Shown: positions 1 through 9,307 of the stretch, in pieces
Layout: each line of letters opens with the position of its first letter
Position numbering within the stretch: the first letter of the stretch is position 1
NCBI GenBank assembly: GCA_013376985.1
Contig: JACABB010000005.1
Span: forward strand, 102,649-166,648
Direction: 5' to 3'
Length of the DNA: 64,000 bases
From: Bacteroidales bacterium
Lineage (GTDB): Bacteria > Bacteroidota > Bacteroidia > Bacteroidales > Tenuifilaceae
Program-made: the position numbers and the translations under genes
Notes under the pieces: generated by a model
Databases searched by the model: none
What the model saw: only the letters and a program-made list of their open reading frames with translations
What the model was told of the DNA's origin: nothing

Positions 1-2
1 GC

Positions 3-128
3 CAGATTATGAGTAATCTGAATAAATTTGCCTATGCTGCCGGGTTTGGCATAGGCAATTACGCTAGTTTACTTGTTGTAGCGAGAATGGCAGTAGGAGA
101 TCTGATGATTTTAAAAATAAAATACTAA
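3..128 (+). pseudogene. Fragment of a UPF0316 (DUF5698/DUF2179) membrane protein gene
   Basis: The open frame entering from the left edge encodes QIMSNLNKFAYAAGFGIGNY and stops at 126-128. It closely matches residues around 67-105 of the intact UPF0316 protein encoded at 3687-4265 in both DNA and protein. Four residues (FICY) present in the intact copy are missing, and the frame ends in AT-rich sequence just after the membrane part, so the soluble C-terminal DUF2179 domain is absent. It is best read as the decayed end of a duplicated gene; the upstream part lies outside the window. Confidence 0.6.
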
Positions 129-257
129 TTAAAAACAGAAATCTTTAAACAAAATATCGATAATTTTAAAAATATAATACTAAATTTGAAACAGACTAAA
201 ACCTAGGTATATAAATAATCTAGTAAAACTTGATATCTAACTAAACAAAAAGTGATT

Positions 258-1424
258 ATGAAAAAGAAAATTAGTTTTTTTTTATTGTTTTTGATGTTGC
301 ATTACATGAACTCTTTTGCACAGGATGAATGGAAGCCTCAAACCCATTTTACAGGTTATATAAATTCAATTATTGAATATTCAGACCATTCAAGTACAAG
401 TGTAATTGGTGTGCCAACAGTAAAACATAGAGGAATTGGACTGGCACAAGCAGGTTTTTTGGCTACTTATAAGCCTTTGGAAAAACTTGAGATTAAATCA
501 ACTCTAGTATATAGCCCATGGGTGCGAAGTTTGCACGATGTTGTAGTAGAAACTTTTGGGCAATATACTTTTAATAAGGGTTTTAAACTTGGTGCAGGAA
601 AATTTCTTACGCCATTAAGCCCTTCAAATTTGTACTACTATGCTCCACTTAACCCAAGCGGTGTTCTTCCTATGGTTGTTTCTCACCATATGTTTTTTCC
701 ACAAAGCATTAGTGGGATTCAAATTGCGGGCTCTTTGGGTGAGAATCTGAGATTGAACTACAATGCCACTTATGGTAATTACTATATTACGGATCACCTC
801 GAGGGCGGAATTATTGGTATTCAGGGACAGGAAGAAATTGCTCAGTATGCAGGGCATTATGAAGTGTATGAAGGAAATATACCTAAGTCATACTTAGGTG
901 GATCAGGAAGACTATCTTTCGATTTTAAAGAAATTGGAACATTAGGACTAAACATATTTGAAGGTACAGAATCGAACTTGGTGTTATTAGATGCAACCAC
1001 AGGTAACGTATCAAGCCTTGAAGAGGCTAAACAAAGATCATTAGGAGTTGATTTGCATCTTAATATCCAAAAATTCAAGTTAAATGCTGAATATTGGAAT
1101 GCCGATTTAAAAACAACGAAAAGTACTCCAATTTACTCTTTAACATACAAAGGATACTATACTGAGTTAACCTATGATGGTGGAGCTTTTAAGCCTTGGA
1201 TGAGATATGAATATATTGAGGATGCAAAAGCACTTTTTACTGATGGTTCTCTAGTTAGTTTGCCAATGACTACATATTCGGGTGGTATAGCATTTCGACC
1301 AATCTATGAAACTATTTTTAAGTTAGAATATAGAAGAATTATGGTTGAGGAGCACCAAAAAACACCTCTGCCCAATTTTAAAGACTATAATTATTACCTG
1401 TTTTCATTTGTATTTTCATTTTAA
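258..1424 (+). CDS. Outer-membrane porin-like beta-barrel protein
   Basis: A 388-residue protein starting at the ATG at 258; a GTG two codons upstream is less likely. It has a signal peptide (MKKKISFFLLFLMLHYMNSF, cleavage near AQ-DE), then alternating amphipathic strands rich in Tyr, Gly and aromatic residues, and ends in ...FSFVFSF with a terminal Phe, as in outer-membrane barrels. No plug or TonB box is seen, so it is a passive porin rather than a TonB receptor. It lies 11 bp before a small phosphate-binding-protein-like gene and upstream of a chemoreceptor, suggesting a common role in uptake or sensing of a small, perhaps anionic, solute. The substrate cannot be read from the sequence. 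Confidence 0.7.
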   Translation: MKKKISFFLLFLMLHYMNSFAQDEWKPQTHFTGYINSIIEYSDHSSTSVIGVPTVKHRGIGLAQAGFLATYKPLEKLEIKSTLVYSPWVRSLHDVVVETFGQYTFNKGFKLGAGKFLTPLSPSNLYYYAPLNPSGVLPMVVSHHMFFPQSISGIQIAGSLGENLRLNYNATYGNYYITDHLEGGIIGIQGQEEIAQYAGHYEVYEGNIPKSYLGGSGRLSFDFKEIGTLGLNIFEGTESNLVLLDATTGNVSSLEEAKQRSLGVDLHLNIQKFKLNAEYWNADLKTTKSTPIYSLTYKGYYTELTYDGGAFKPWMRYEYIEDAKALFTDGSLVSLPMTTYSGGIAFRPIYETIFKLEYRRIMVEEHQKTPLPNFKDYNYYLFSFVFSF

Positions 1425-1435
1425 AAAAAAAGACT

Positions 1436-1855
1436 ATGCGAAAATATATTTTTTTATTAATGATATTGGTTATAGGAATTACAGTTAATGCCCAAGGCTA
1501 TAAAGTAATTGTAAACCAATCCAATTCAACTAGTACCTTAAGTGAGGATGAGATTTCAAAACTCTTCTTAAAAAAGAATACAAAATGGGCTGATGGAAAA
1601 ACTGTTGATCCGATTGATCAGGTAGCTAGTTCGGGTGTAAGAAAAGTATTTACTGATGGTGTGCATAAAAAATCGATAAGTGCTATTAAGAGTTATTGGC
1701 AGCAAGCCATTTTTGCTGGAATCGGCACACCGCCCTTGGAAAAATCAGATGATGATGAGGTTATAAAATATGTCAGCCAAAATGCAGGAGCCATAGGGTA
1801 TGTTTCTGCCAGTGCTAATACATCTGGTGTAAAAGAACTTAAAATATCAAGATAA
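1436..1855 (+). CDS. Small periplasmic phosphate-binding-protein-like (PBP-like) protein
   Basis: 139 residues with a signal peptide (MRKYIFLLMILVIGITVNAQ). The mature part resembles one lobe of PstS-type substrate-binding proteins: LSEDEISKLFLKKNTKWADG, a 'SSGVRKVF' segment, 'SYWQQAIFAG' and near the end 'NAGAIGYVSAS', the usual turn before the last strand in this superfamily. At about 120 mature residues it is far shorter than a full two-lobe PstS (about 300), and no ABC permease or ATPase is nearby. Co-location with a porin and a chemoreceptor suggests it is an accessory ligand binder or sensor rather than part of a transporter. The family is fairly clear; the role is inferred. Confidence 0.7.
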   Translation: MRKYIFLLMILVIGITVNAQGYKVIVNQSNSTSTLSEDEISKLFLKKNTKWADGKTVDPIDQVASSGVRKVFTDGVHKKSISAIKSYWQQAIFAGIGTPPLEKSDDDEVIKYVSQNAGAIGYVSASANTSGVKELKISR

Positions 1856-2062
1856 TGTTAATTTTATTCTAACTACAAACTAATAGGCTTTTTATCAGTA
1901 TGATATAGTATTGCTATGTCTTTTAAATATGATATTTTCTTTTGGTTTTCAGTTTTGTGGAACATTGTTGCGATATCGCTTAAAGTCCCACAACATTTAA
2001 CTAGCATTATATTGAAATTCTTAATGTTTAACTTATATCTAATTAATCTAAAATAGATAAAA

Positions 2063-3559
2063 ATGATTGAAAATTTAAAAATTAGGCAGAAATTGATGCT
2101 TTTTCCAGTGTTATTTATATTGCTAATAATAGCCGTTTTTTTCATTTTTCAAACTTCAAATTCCAACTCAAAATTATTGCTGAATAACATTCAAAATGGC
2201 TATATGCCATATTTGGAAACAGCAAATAATCTAAATTATGAGTTAATTAATTTGCAACGTGAATTTCAAGATGCTGTATCATCAACTGATAATGAAAAAT
2301 TATTGGCTACCAAAGAAAAATATAATGCAATATTAAGCATGCTTTCCAGCGCAAAAAGCAATATAATAGGACGTGATGGAGAGATTAGCAAAATTGAAAT
2401 TCAGATTAAAGAATATTACAATCTTGCTTATAATACTTCTAGTGCTATGATTCGAGGTGAAATCACCGAAGAGCTTAGTAAAAGTATTAACAAAATGGTT
2501 GAGGATTTTAATGCAGTTAAAAATGCACTAAATGCACTAGAGTTATCAAGTAAAAAGGAGAATGAGAATGCATTTGCTTCGACAAGTGAGAATTTTAAAA
2601 GTTCTTTCAGGAACATTATTTCTTTGCTAGTAATCAGTTTAACTATTTTTTTGATAATATCATTTCTAATCACTAAGTCACTAAGCCAATCTATTCAATA
2701 TATTAGTAAGCGACTTGTTCATCTTTCCGAAGGAAAATTATATATTGACGATGAATCAACTTTTAAAATAAGACGCGATGAGATTGGAGAAATGGTTGTG
2801 GTCACAAATCAATTAATAGATAAGCTAAGATCTGTTTTGGCTGATGTGCAGGTTGGTATTGAGGCTATGAATAGCTCTAGTATTGAAACAAGCGAAACAT
2901 CTGAAAAGTTGTCCGAAAGTGCAAACGAGCAAGCATCATCTGTTGAAGAAATAGCTTCAACGGTAGAGCAAATTTCTGCAAATATCTCACAAAATAGTGA
3001 TAATGCGCAAATTACTGGAAAAATATCCGAAGAGGCCAGTAAGGGAATAAAATTAGTGTCAAATCAGTCATTAAAGGTCGTCGATGCAAATAAAGCAATT
3101 CTGGATAAAATTGGAATTATCAACGATATTGCATTTCAAACCAATATACTCGCTTTAAATGCAGCAGTTGAAGCGGCTAGAGCAGGTGAGCATGGCAGAG
3201 GGTTTGCCGTGGTTGCCAGTGAAGTCCGAAAATTGGCTGAAAAAAGTAGAGCTGCCGCTGAGGAAATTATAAATCTTAGTAAGGAAAGTTATAGTTTATC
3301 CTCAGAAGCAGGGAGAATTATGATGGAAACGATTCCTGTTGTTGAGAAAACATCCTCGCTTGTTCAAGAGATTGTTTCTGCAAGTATTGAACAAACCAAT
3401 GGAACAAATCAGGTCAATAATGCCATACAGCAACTCAATAGTTTGACTCAACAAAATGCTGCGGCATCCGAAGAGTTATCTTCAAATGCATCACAGTTGG
3501 ATTTGCAGGCGAAAACCTTAAAAGAGTTGATATTATTTTTTAAATTTCACAAGGAATGA
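2063..3559 (+). CDS. Methyl-accepting chemotaxis protein
   Basis: 498 residues. TM1 is at about 11-29, followed by a roughly 155-residue helical periplasmic region of four-helix-bundle type, TM2 at about 185-205, a HAMP domain, and a long cytoplasmic signalling helix pair. The tip carries the invariant [20 protein letters not shown] and GRGFAVVA motifs. The protein should signal to a CheA/CheW array, but no che genes occur in this window. It follows the porin and PBP-like genes after about 200 bp, so its ligand could be delivered by that pair. A hairpin terminator follows directly. A paralogue with a different partner (YfiR) lies at 46869-48401. Confidence 0.93.
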   Translation: MIENLKIRQKLMLFPVLFILLIIAVFFIFQTSNSNSKLLLNNIQNGYMPYLETANNLNYELINLQREFQDAVSSTDNEKLLATKEKYNAILSMLSSAKSNIIGRDGEISKIEIQIKEYYNLAYNTSSAMIRGEITEELSKSINKMVEDFNAVKNALNALELSSKKENENAFASTSENFKSSFRNIISLLVISLTIFLIISFLITKSLSQSIQYISKRLVHLSEGKLYIDDESTFKIRRDEIGEMVVVTNQLIDKLRSVLADVQVGIEAMNSSSIETSETSEKLSESANEQASSVEEIASTVEQISANISQNSDNAQITGKISEEASKGIKLVSNQSLKVVDANKAILDKIGIINDIAFQTNILALNAAVEAARAGEHGRGFAVVASEVRKLAEKSRAAAEEIINLSKESYSLSSEAGRIMMETIPVVEKTSSLVQEIVSASIEQTNGTNQVNNAIQQLNSLTQQNAAASEELSSNASQLDLQAKTLKELILFFKFHKE

Positions 3560-3613
3560 AATAATAATGTTCATTTTTTAGAATAGAGATTATTATTCAA
3601 ATAAATTTCTTTT

Positions 3614-3649
3614 AAAAAGTTCTAGCTTTGCCTAGAACTTTTTTATTAG
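3614..3649 (+). terminator. Rho-independent terminator after the chemoreceptor gene
   Basis: A perfect 12-bp stem, AAAAAGTTCTAG (3614-3625) with CTAGAACTTTTT (3632-3643), closes a 6-nt loop and runs into a T-tract. It lies 55 bp after the chemoreceptor stop and before the next start. Confidence 0.8.
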
Positions 3650-3686
3650 AATTAACTCTAACGAATGAACTAACATTTTTAAAATT

Positions 3687-4265
3687 ATGGGAAATACTCT
3701 GCTAGATTCTAACATTTACGCCTATTTTATACTTCCCTTATTAATCTTCTTTGCCCGCATTTGCGATGTAACAATTGGTACAATAAGAATAGTATTTGTG
3801 TCGAAGGGACATAAGCGAATAGCACCCATATTAGGTTTTTTTGAGGTGTTTATTTGGATTATTGCCATAAGCCAAATTATGAATAATCTGAATAATTTTA
3901 TTTGCTATTTTGCCTACGCAGCCGGATTTGCCACAGGCAATTACGTTGGTTTACTTGTTGAAGAGAGAATTGCAGTTGGAAATCTGATGATTAGGGTCAT
4001 TACAATTAAAGATGGTGATGTACTTGCTAAAATTCTTAATTCGCATGGCTTTGGAGCAACAATAGTTGATGCAGAGGGTAGTAGCGGAAAGGTGAATATT
4101 ATCTACTCATTGGTTCATAGAACTAACATTACTTCTGCATTAAAATTGATAAAAGATTTTAACTCCGAAATATTCTACTCAATAGAGGACATAAGAGATG
4201 TAAACTCTGGAATTTTTCCGGAGAAAATGCCGTTAAATTTTAGGTTTTGGAGGATTGGAAAGTAG
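3687..4265 (+). CDS. UPF0316 (DUF5698 plus DUF2179) membrane protein
   Basis: 192 residues. Three hydrophobic segments lie at about 13-30, 44-66 and 73-92 with the family motif 'FFARICDVTIGTIRIVFVSKG' region near residue 20-40. A soluble DUF2179 domain of about 85 residues follows (GATIVDAEGSSGKVNIIYSL). Length matches the YebE/UPF0316 family, whose molecular function is unknown. The stop codon directly abuts the stop of the convergent PAS gene with no spacer. A truncated relative of the same gene lies at the left edge of the window. Confidence 0.85.
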   Translation: MGNTLLDSNIYAYFILPLLIFFARICDVTIGTIRIVFVSKGHKRIAPILGFFEVFIWIIAISQIMNNLNNFICYFAYAAGFATGNYVGLLVEERIAVGNLMIRVITIKDGDVLAKILNSHGFGATIVDAEGSSGKVNIIYSLVHRTNITSALKLIKDFNSEIFYSIEDIRDVNSGIFPEKMPLNFRFWRIGK

Positions 4266-4634
4266 TTAATCTCTTATATAATGAGGAAGATCAAAAGGTA
4301 TTTCAATTGAGAGTTCAACTAATCCAGCAACTTTGCCTTCTTTAAACCAAGGTGCTTGGTATATCATCTTCTTAATCCCTGCTTTTTCAATTGTGTAAAC
4401 ATTTGTTTCCGCATTATCCATTAGTTTTGTAATAATTTCTTGCGATTTAGGAGAATGACAGTTATTCAAACTTTTACCCACCATATCAAGTCCACCCCAC
4501 TTCTCAAAGGTTTTGCCTGATTTCTCGTTCATGTAGATAATAGCACCATTAATATCGCTAACTGTTATTGCACAGTTAATAGTTTTAGCCCAAGCTAGTA
4601 TATCATCCATTGGAGTCATTTTTGAAAATGACAA
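4266..4634 (-). CDS. Single-domain PAS protein
   Basis: 122 residues forming essentially one PAS fold: 'AITVSDINGAIIYMNEKSGK' (strands A-B), 'DMVGKSLNNCHSPKSQEII', and a C-terminal sheet ending in LVELSIEIPFD. No kinase or other output domain is attached, so it probably binds a small ligand or a protein partner. The Cys-His pair in NNCHSP is a possible cofactor site, but this is speculative. It is convergent with the UPF0316 gene with stop codons adjacent. The first 6-7 residues are uncertain because a second ATG lies nearby. Confidence 0.75.
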   Translation of the reverse strand: MSFSKMTPMDDILAWAKTINCAITVSDINGAIIYMNEKSGKTFEKWGGLDMVGKSLNNCHSPKSQEIITKLMDNAETNVYTIEKAGIKKMIYQAPWFKEGKVAGLVELSIEIPFDLPHYIRD

Positions 4635-4747
4635 AAGTAGTAAAATAATGATATTGATAATTTTAAAACGTCAATGAAAATCGAATATTTAGAATCTTTT
4701 TGGTAGGTAAAAAAGAACGTATCGAATTTTTAAGACACCCCTTTTTC

Positions 4748-5384
4748 GTGTGCCGGGCATGGCACGGAACGAAGGGAAGTAAAACCCTGATATACCGATT
4801 TGACCGGAAAGTATTAGCGATTGACATGCCTCTTGCGAGGATAAATCAGAAAGAAGTCCTCAGCAAAATCGGAGTTCTGACACACAGAAACCAGATATAA
4901 GGCCTAAATTATTTGGTCAACCGAGCGATAGGATGGGGAAACCCTGTAGACAAACGCAAAAACAAGATGAGTTAGGTAGAATATGAAGAAAGTACAACGT
5001 CTTACTCTGGGAGATTTTACGACCTATTGCAAGAGAGACTATCTGTTTGGCTACAAATAGAGAATAAACATTACGAAGTCAGCAGAGGTTATATTATCCG
5101 ATAATTTGCTGGAGAAGGACTGAGTCGTTAAACTTAAGGAGCAGACCAGAGGTTCTAACAGAATGACAGTCAAGAGAAGTATTGCTATATTCACCTATTG
5201 ATTAGTAGAAAAGGCAAAACCGGAACTACATTAGATGGTATCGTGAACAGTGGGGCGAACGGATTATAACGAGCCTTAACAATGGAATTTTCTTCATTGT
5301 TAAAACCTTTTATGGAAACCGCCGTGTACGAGAATACGCAAGAAGGTATGAAAGGAGGGGGAGTATTCCTCCTACCTCTTCGAT
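4748..5384 (+). mobile_element. Decayed ORF-less group II intron, copy A
   Basis: No credible protein is encoded between 4635 and 5678. The stretch starts with GTGTG (4748), matching the GUGYG 5' end of group II introns, contains the intron-like block GAAGTCAGCAGAGGTTATA, and ends with a domain VI-like hairpin (GGAGGGGGAGTATTCCTCC) followed by CTACCTCTTCGAT. The 5' strand of a domain V-like helix is visible (CCGCCGTGTACGAG), but its 3' strand is degraded. It aligns along almost its whole length with copy B at 7276-7856. No reverse transcriptase frame is present. From 5385 to 5678 I see only a short stem (AGTGGA 5636-5641 with TCCACT 5648-5653) followed by T residues. The class is inferred from these motifs; a covariance-model search would settle it. 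Confidence 0.55.
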
Positions 5385-5678
5385 TCTACCTAAGAAATTT
5401 TCCAAATATTCAATTTTCAGAGGTTTAGAAAAACTTTTGAGACAACTTCAGAACTCATGTTAGTTTTTAGTAATAACCCTTTTTCAAGGAGTACTAATCT
5501 TCGTTTGCTATCTTCTCAATTTATTCTGAACTATTTTCACAAATATATCATTATTTAAGAATAACCTTGAATAAAAGGAATAGATATGAAATCAATAAAA
5601 ACGTTGCTCTAGGAGTAAAGAGGTTTGTTTAATATAGTGGATTCTGCTCCACTTTTTTCTTTTTATTGCAATAAATGG

Positions 5679-6875
5679 TCAGTTCATATTATTGACTATA
5701 ACAGGATTCAATTTTGCAACTTTTTTCCCCTGAAGTATATCTATGCTAATTTTAGTGTCAATGGGTAATACATTTCTTTGAAACAAAAGAATAATCATTG
5801 ATCCACCATAAGCAAAATGTCCCATTAAGTCTCCTTTTTTTACGACAACGCCATTGTCTCCAGAAATATCTTTAAATTTTGGTTCGAAATTAATGGAACT
5901 GACATCATCTAAACCTACTGTAATCATTGCAACATATCCGTAGCTTATTGTTTTGAAAATATAATATCCACGGCGATAAACCTCGAAAACAGAAAAATCA
6001 GAATTGTATCCCAAGTTTTTATTTTTAAAAAAATCTGGAAAATTTGGATTGCCAAAATAGTTACCCAATACATTTTCTCTTGATTCTACAACAATCCCGC
6101 TTAATGGAGCATGCCAGTGGTGGTAATTGCTAGGCATTAAGACAAAAGACAAAGCAGAACCATCAATAAACATTGAATGAAATATGGAATTATCTAGAAG
6201 TTGTTTAATGGATAGCTTTTGTCGTACCTTGGTTGTTATGCAGTCGTATTCTGACAATTTATTTTCAACTTTATTGAGTCGAGAGTCGCTCGGTGAAACC
6301 AGAATGGAAAGGTCATGAGGTTCATCAATAGGCCTTAATCCTGATTTGATTTTTCTAGTAAAAAGTTCATTAAAAGATTTAAAACCACCTTCAGGAATAA
6401 TGTAGTCATTCCAACTGGGGTCTTTTTTCCAATCATCTATTGTCCACAAAGATCGAGGACTATCCATGTATTTTTTCCGCCAATCTAAAAAATATTTTGT
6501 CCATTCGTAACCAGGGAATTGTGTGACAATTCGAATAGCAGGTTCATTATTATAGTAAAACTCATAAAAAGGCTCAATAAATGCGGATAATCCATCCTCT
6601 ATGGTGGGGGCAAACAAACTCCATTTATAAAAGAACATAAATAAAGAATCAAAATTCGCTCGATTATTCATTTTCCAATAGTTGTTGTTTGGCCTAGGTG
6701 CATAATCTACAGGCATATTTTGTAGATTTTTAAATGCTTCATCAATATCATTTCTAAATTGTGAGTTAGACTTGTAAAGTTCTTTCAGTTTGATTACTGG
6801 TAAAGTACTTAAATTCTCCAGAGTTACTGGCGAAGAGTCTAATATTTTCTGAGTTTCCTGTGCAAGAGTTGTCAT
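5679..6875 (-). CDS. Phosphatidylserine decarboxylase family protein
   Basis: 398 residues, longer than the usual bacterial enzyme (about 220-320) because of an N-terminal extension of about 160 residues. The catalytic part is at 165-398: FTRKIKSGLRPID (172-184), SPSDSRL (194-200) with the Asp, YHHWHAPLSG (251-260) with the His, and a GGS motif (357-359) where self-cleavage would convert Ser into the pyruvoyl prosthetic group. These residues are all present, so it should be an active decarboxylase making phosphatidylethanolamine from phosphatidylserine or acting on a related amino acid. It is not adjacent to pssA here and stands alone between two intron relics. Substrate is uncertain because extended paralogues act on other amino acids. 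Confidence 0.8.
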   Translation of the reverse strand: MTTLAQETQKILDSSPVTLENLSTLPVIKLKELYKSNSQFRNDIDEAFKNLQNMPVDYAPRPNNNYWKMNNRANFDSLFMFFYKWSLFAPTIEDGLSAFIEPFYEFYYNNEPAIRIVTQFPGYEWTKYFLDWRKKYMDSPRSLWTIDDWKKDPSWNDYIIPEGGFKSFNELFTRKIKSGLRPIDEPHDLSILVSPSDSRLNKVENKLSEYDCITTKVRQKLSIKQLLDNSIFHSMFIDGSALSFVLMPSNYHHWHAPLSGIVVESRENVLGNYFGNPNFPDFFKNKNLGYNSDFSVFEVYRRGYYIFKTISYGYVAMITVGLDDVSSINFEPKFKDISGDNGVVVKKGDLMGHFAYGGSMIILLFQRNVLPIDTKISIDILQGKKVAKLNPVIVNNMN

Positions 6876-6890
6876 AAGTTGTTGATTTTT

Positions 6891-6914
6891 ACTAGGTGTT
6901 TATGAATACCTAGT
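6891..6914. repeat. Short palindrome upstream of the decarboxylase gene
   Basis: ACTAGGT (6891-6897) pairs with ACCTAGT (6908-6914) around a 10-nt spacer, 15-40 bp upstream of the start codon of the decarboxylase-like gene on the minus strand. It could be an operator or a 5'-UTR hairpin. From 6915 to 7275 I see only AT-rich sequence with no gene. Confidence 0.35.
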
Positions 6915-7275
6915 TCATTATTATATTTCAAACATAGAGTTTTATTTTTAAAATCATCAGGGCTTTTATTAAAGATTTTTAGTTTTAGTTCAATTCACTT
7001 TTCAATTGCTCCAAAGATGTTTTTTAACATGTGTCTCTTTTCTTAGTCTGCTGTGATTTTTTATGACATATATGCATCGAAAAAATGATAAATGTAATAT
7101 CTATTTCTTCTATATTATAGTATATTTCTTTCAAGATAGGGCTATTTTTGTTGTCAACTTATTGGATTTGCCCTCTCAGCCATATCGTTTGTTTTTGGTG
7201 TGTTAGGTTTTGTGAACCCATGTTTTATGTCGGTTTCTTTGCAAAAGACATCAGGCTTTGAAGATTTCCAGTAAA

Positions 7276-7856
7276 GCTCTGGGCATGGCGCTGAACTAAA
7301 AGAAGTAAGCCTAGATACACTAATTTGACTGGAAATATTAGTGATGGACTGTCTCCAGTGAGGAAGAATTAGAAGGAAGTTCTTCTCAAAATCAAAGGCT
7401 TGATGTACAGAAGCCAAATTAAAGATCAAGTTATTTGGTCAGCTGAGCAATAGTTTGGGAAAGCCCTATGGTCAAATGGAAAAGACAAGATAAATCAGGC
7501 AGAATATGAGAAAAGTATAGCGTCTTATTCCAAGAGATCTTATAGTTCGTTGCAAGGGCGACTATCTGTTTGGCAACAAGCAGGGAATAAACAGTAAGAA
7601 GTCAGCAGAGATTATAGTATCCGACAAGTCGTTGGAGGAGAACTAAATCATTAAATGTAAGGAGCAATCAAGAGATTTTCTGGTATCAACGGAATGGAAG
7701 ACAAGAAAAGTATCCCCACATAGGGTCATGGACAGCCGCAAACTAATTATAGCGAGCTTTAACAATGAAATTTTAACCGTTTTGATAAACCAAGTGTGTA
7801 ATAGTACGTACGGTAGCATTAGAAGTAGGGGGATTAACTCCCCCTACCTACTCGAT
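7276..7856 (+). mobile_element. Decayed ORF-less group II intron, copy B
   Basis: Non-coding and collinear with copy A (4748-5384): shared blocks include GGGCATGGC, TTATTTGGTCA, GACTATCTGTTTGGC, GAAGTCAGCAGAG and the 3' hairpin. Here the 3' strand of the domain V-like helix survives (TAGTACGTACGGT, 7803-7815) and the domain VI stem is perfect (TAGGGGGATTAACTCCCCCTA), ending CTACTCGAT. The 5' end is degraded, with no GTGYG seen. No reverse transcriptase is encoded; small frames across the stretch are unconvincing. The right end lies 20 bp from the 3' end of the ornithine aminotransferase gene. Confidence 0.55.
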
Positions 7857-7876
7857 TTTACTTATGAAATGATTGA

Positions 7877-9097
7877 TTATTCAAATAATTTAAATGCTTC
7901 TTTTATTTTGCTGATAGCATCTTTAAGTTGAGCCTCATTAATTACAAGAGGAGGCGCAAAGCGAATAATATTACCATGAGTAGGTTTTGCAAGAAGACCT
8001 TTCTCCGCCATTGCTAAGCATACATCCCAAGCGGTTTTCCCATTTTTATTACGTATAACAATAGCATTTAGTAAACCTTTTCCACGAACCAATTCAATCA
8101 TATCACTTTTAATATTTCTGATTTCATCGCGGAAAATTTTACCCATCTTCTCAGCATTTTCAACTAACTTTTCATCCTTAATAACTTCTAATGCTGCAAT
8201 GGCTACACGACAAGCAATTGGGTTTCCACCAAAAGTAGAGCCATGTTCACCGGGTTTAATGCAAAGCATAATATCATTATCTGCAAGTACTGCGGAAACA
8301 GGAAATACTCCACCTGAAATAGCTTTACCTAGTATAATAATGTCTGGACGAATTCCTTCATGATCGCAAGCAAGCATTTTACCTGTACGTGCAATACCTG
8401 TTTGAACCTCATCAGCAATGAATAGAACGTTATTCTTTTTACAAAGATCAAATGCTTTTTTTAGATATCCTTCATCTGGAACAAATACTCCAGCCTCACC
8501 TTGAATAGGTTCAACTAGAAAACCGGCAACGTTAGGATCTTTAAGCTCTTTTTCGAGAGCAGCTAAATCATTATATGGAATCTTTATAAAACCGGGAGTG
8601 AAAGGGCCAAAACCACCATAAGAATCAGGATCGGTTGACATTGAAACGACTGTAATTGTGCGGCCATGGAAGTTGTTTTCGCAAACAATAATTTTTGCTT
8701 GATCTTCCTTAACCCCTTTTTTCATGTAGGCCCATTTGCGGCAAAGTTTTAAAGCAGTCTCATCTGCTTCAGCACCCGTATTCATTGGTAAAACTTTGTC
8801 GTAACCAAAATATTTAGTTACATACTCTTCGTATTCTCCTAATACGTTATTGTAAAAAGCTCTTGAGGTTAGAGTAAGTGTTTGGGCTTGATCGCAGAGA
8901 GCCTTTACAATTCTTGGATGGCAATGTCCTTGGTTAACAGCTGAATATGCAGATAAAAAATCGTAGTAGCGCTTTCCATCTACACCATATAAAAATATGC
9001 CTTCACCTTTTTCAAGAACTACAGGAAGTGGATGATAGTTGTGTGCACCATATTTATCTTCTCTGTCCATGTAATCTTTTGATGTCATCTTGCTCAT
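7877..9097 (-). CDS. rocD: Ornithine--oxo-acid aminotransferase
   Basis: 406 residues, the normal length for this class III PLP-dependent aminotransferase. It shows the N-terminal '[20 protein letters not shown]' region typical of ornithine aminotransferase, '[19 protein letters not shown]', 'FHGRTI', the Asp of [10 protein letters not shown] that binds the pyridine nitrogen, and the Schiff-base lysine in [10 protein letters not shown]. It converts ornithine and 2-oxoglutarate to glutamate semialdehyde and glutamate, linking arginine/ornithine and proline metabolism. It is transcribed alone; the upstream VOC gene ends in a terminator nearly 200 bp away. Confidence 0.93.
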   Translation of the reverse strand: MSKMTSKDYMDREDKYGAHNYHPLPVVLEKGEGIFLYGVDGKRYYDFLSAYSAVNQGHCHPRIVKALCDQAQTLTLTSRAFYNNVLGEYEEYVTKYFGYDKVLPMNTGAEADETALKLCRKWAYMKKGVKEDQAKIIVCENNFHGRTITVVSMSTDPDSYGGFGPFTPGFIKIPYNDLAALEKELKDPNVAGFLVEPIQGEAGVFVPDEGYLKKAFDLCKKNNVLFIADEVQTGIARTGKMLACDHEGIRPDIIILGKAISGGVFPVSAVLADNDIMLCIKPGEHGSTFGGNPIACRVAIAALEVIKDEKLVENAEKMGKIFRDEIRNIKSDMIELVRGKGLLNAIVIRNKNGKTAWDVCLAMAEKGLLAKPTHGNIIRFAPPLVINEAQLKDAISKIKEAFKLFE

Positions 9098-9282
9098 AAT
9101 ATTAAAGTTTTAAATTGATATTCAATGTTTAAGTGATTCTTAAATCGCAGTTTTAAGAGCTACAAGGTTAAGCCTAGTTTTCGAAATTTCAAATATTTAA
9201 ATAATTAGTCGAGATATGTTAAGAAACATGTTTTTCTGTTTTGACCAATATTCATGGGATTTGTGAATAATAAGTTGCAATA

Positions 9283-9307
9283 AAAAAGGGACTTTTAAAG
9301 CCCCTTT
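9283..9307 (-). terminator. Terminator of the SDR-VOC genes
   Basis: AAAGGG (9285-9290) pairs with CCCTTT (9302-9307) around the inner palindrome CTTTTAAAG. Read on the minus strand the stem is followed by a T-run (CCCTTTTTTATT). It overlaps the stop codon of the VOC gene (9295-9297). Confidence 0.7.

Noticed and set aside
4700..4900. 66-codon plus-strand frame across the intron relic
   Set aside because: Explained by structured non-coding RNA sequence shared with copy B, where the frame is not conserved.
7154..7429. 91-codon minus-strand frame
   Set aside because: Runs across the left part of the intron relic, no recognisable protein features.
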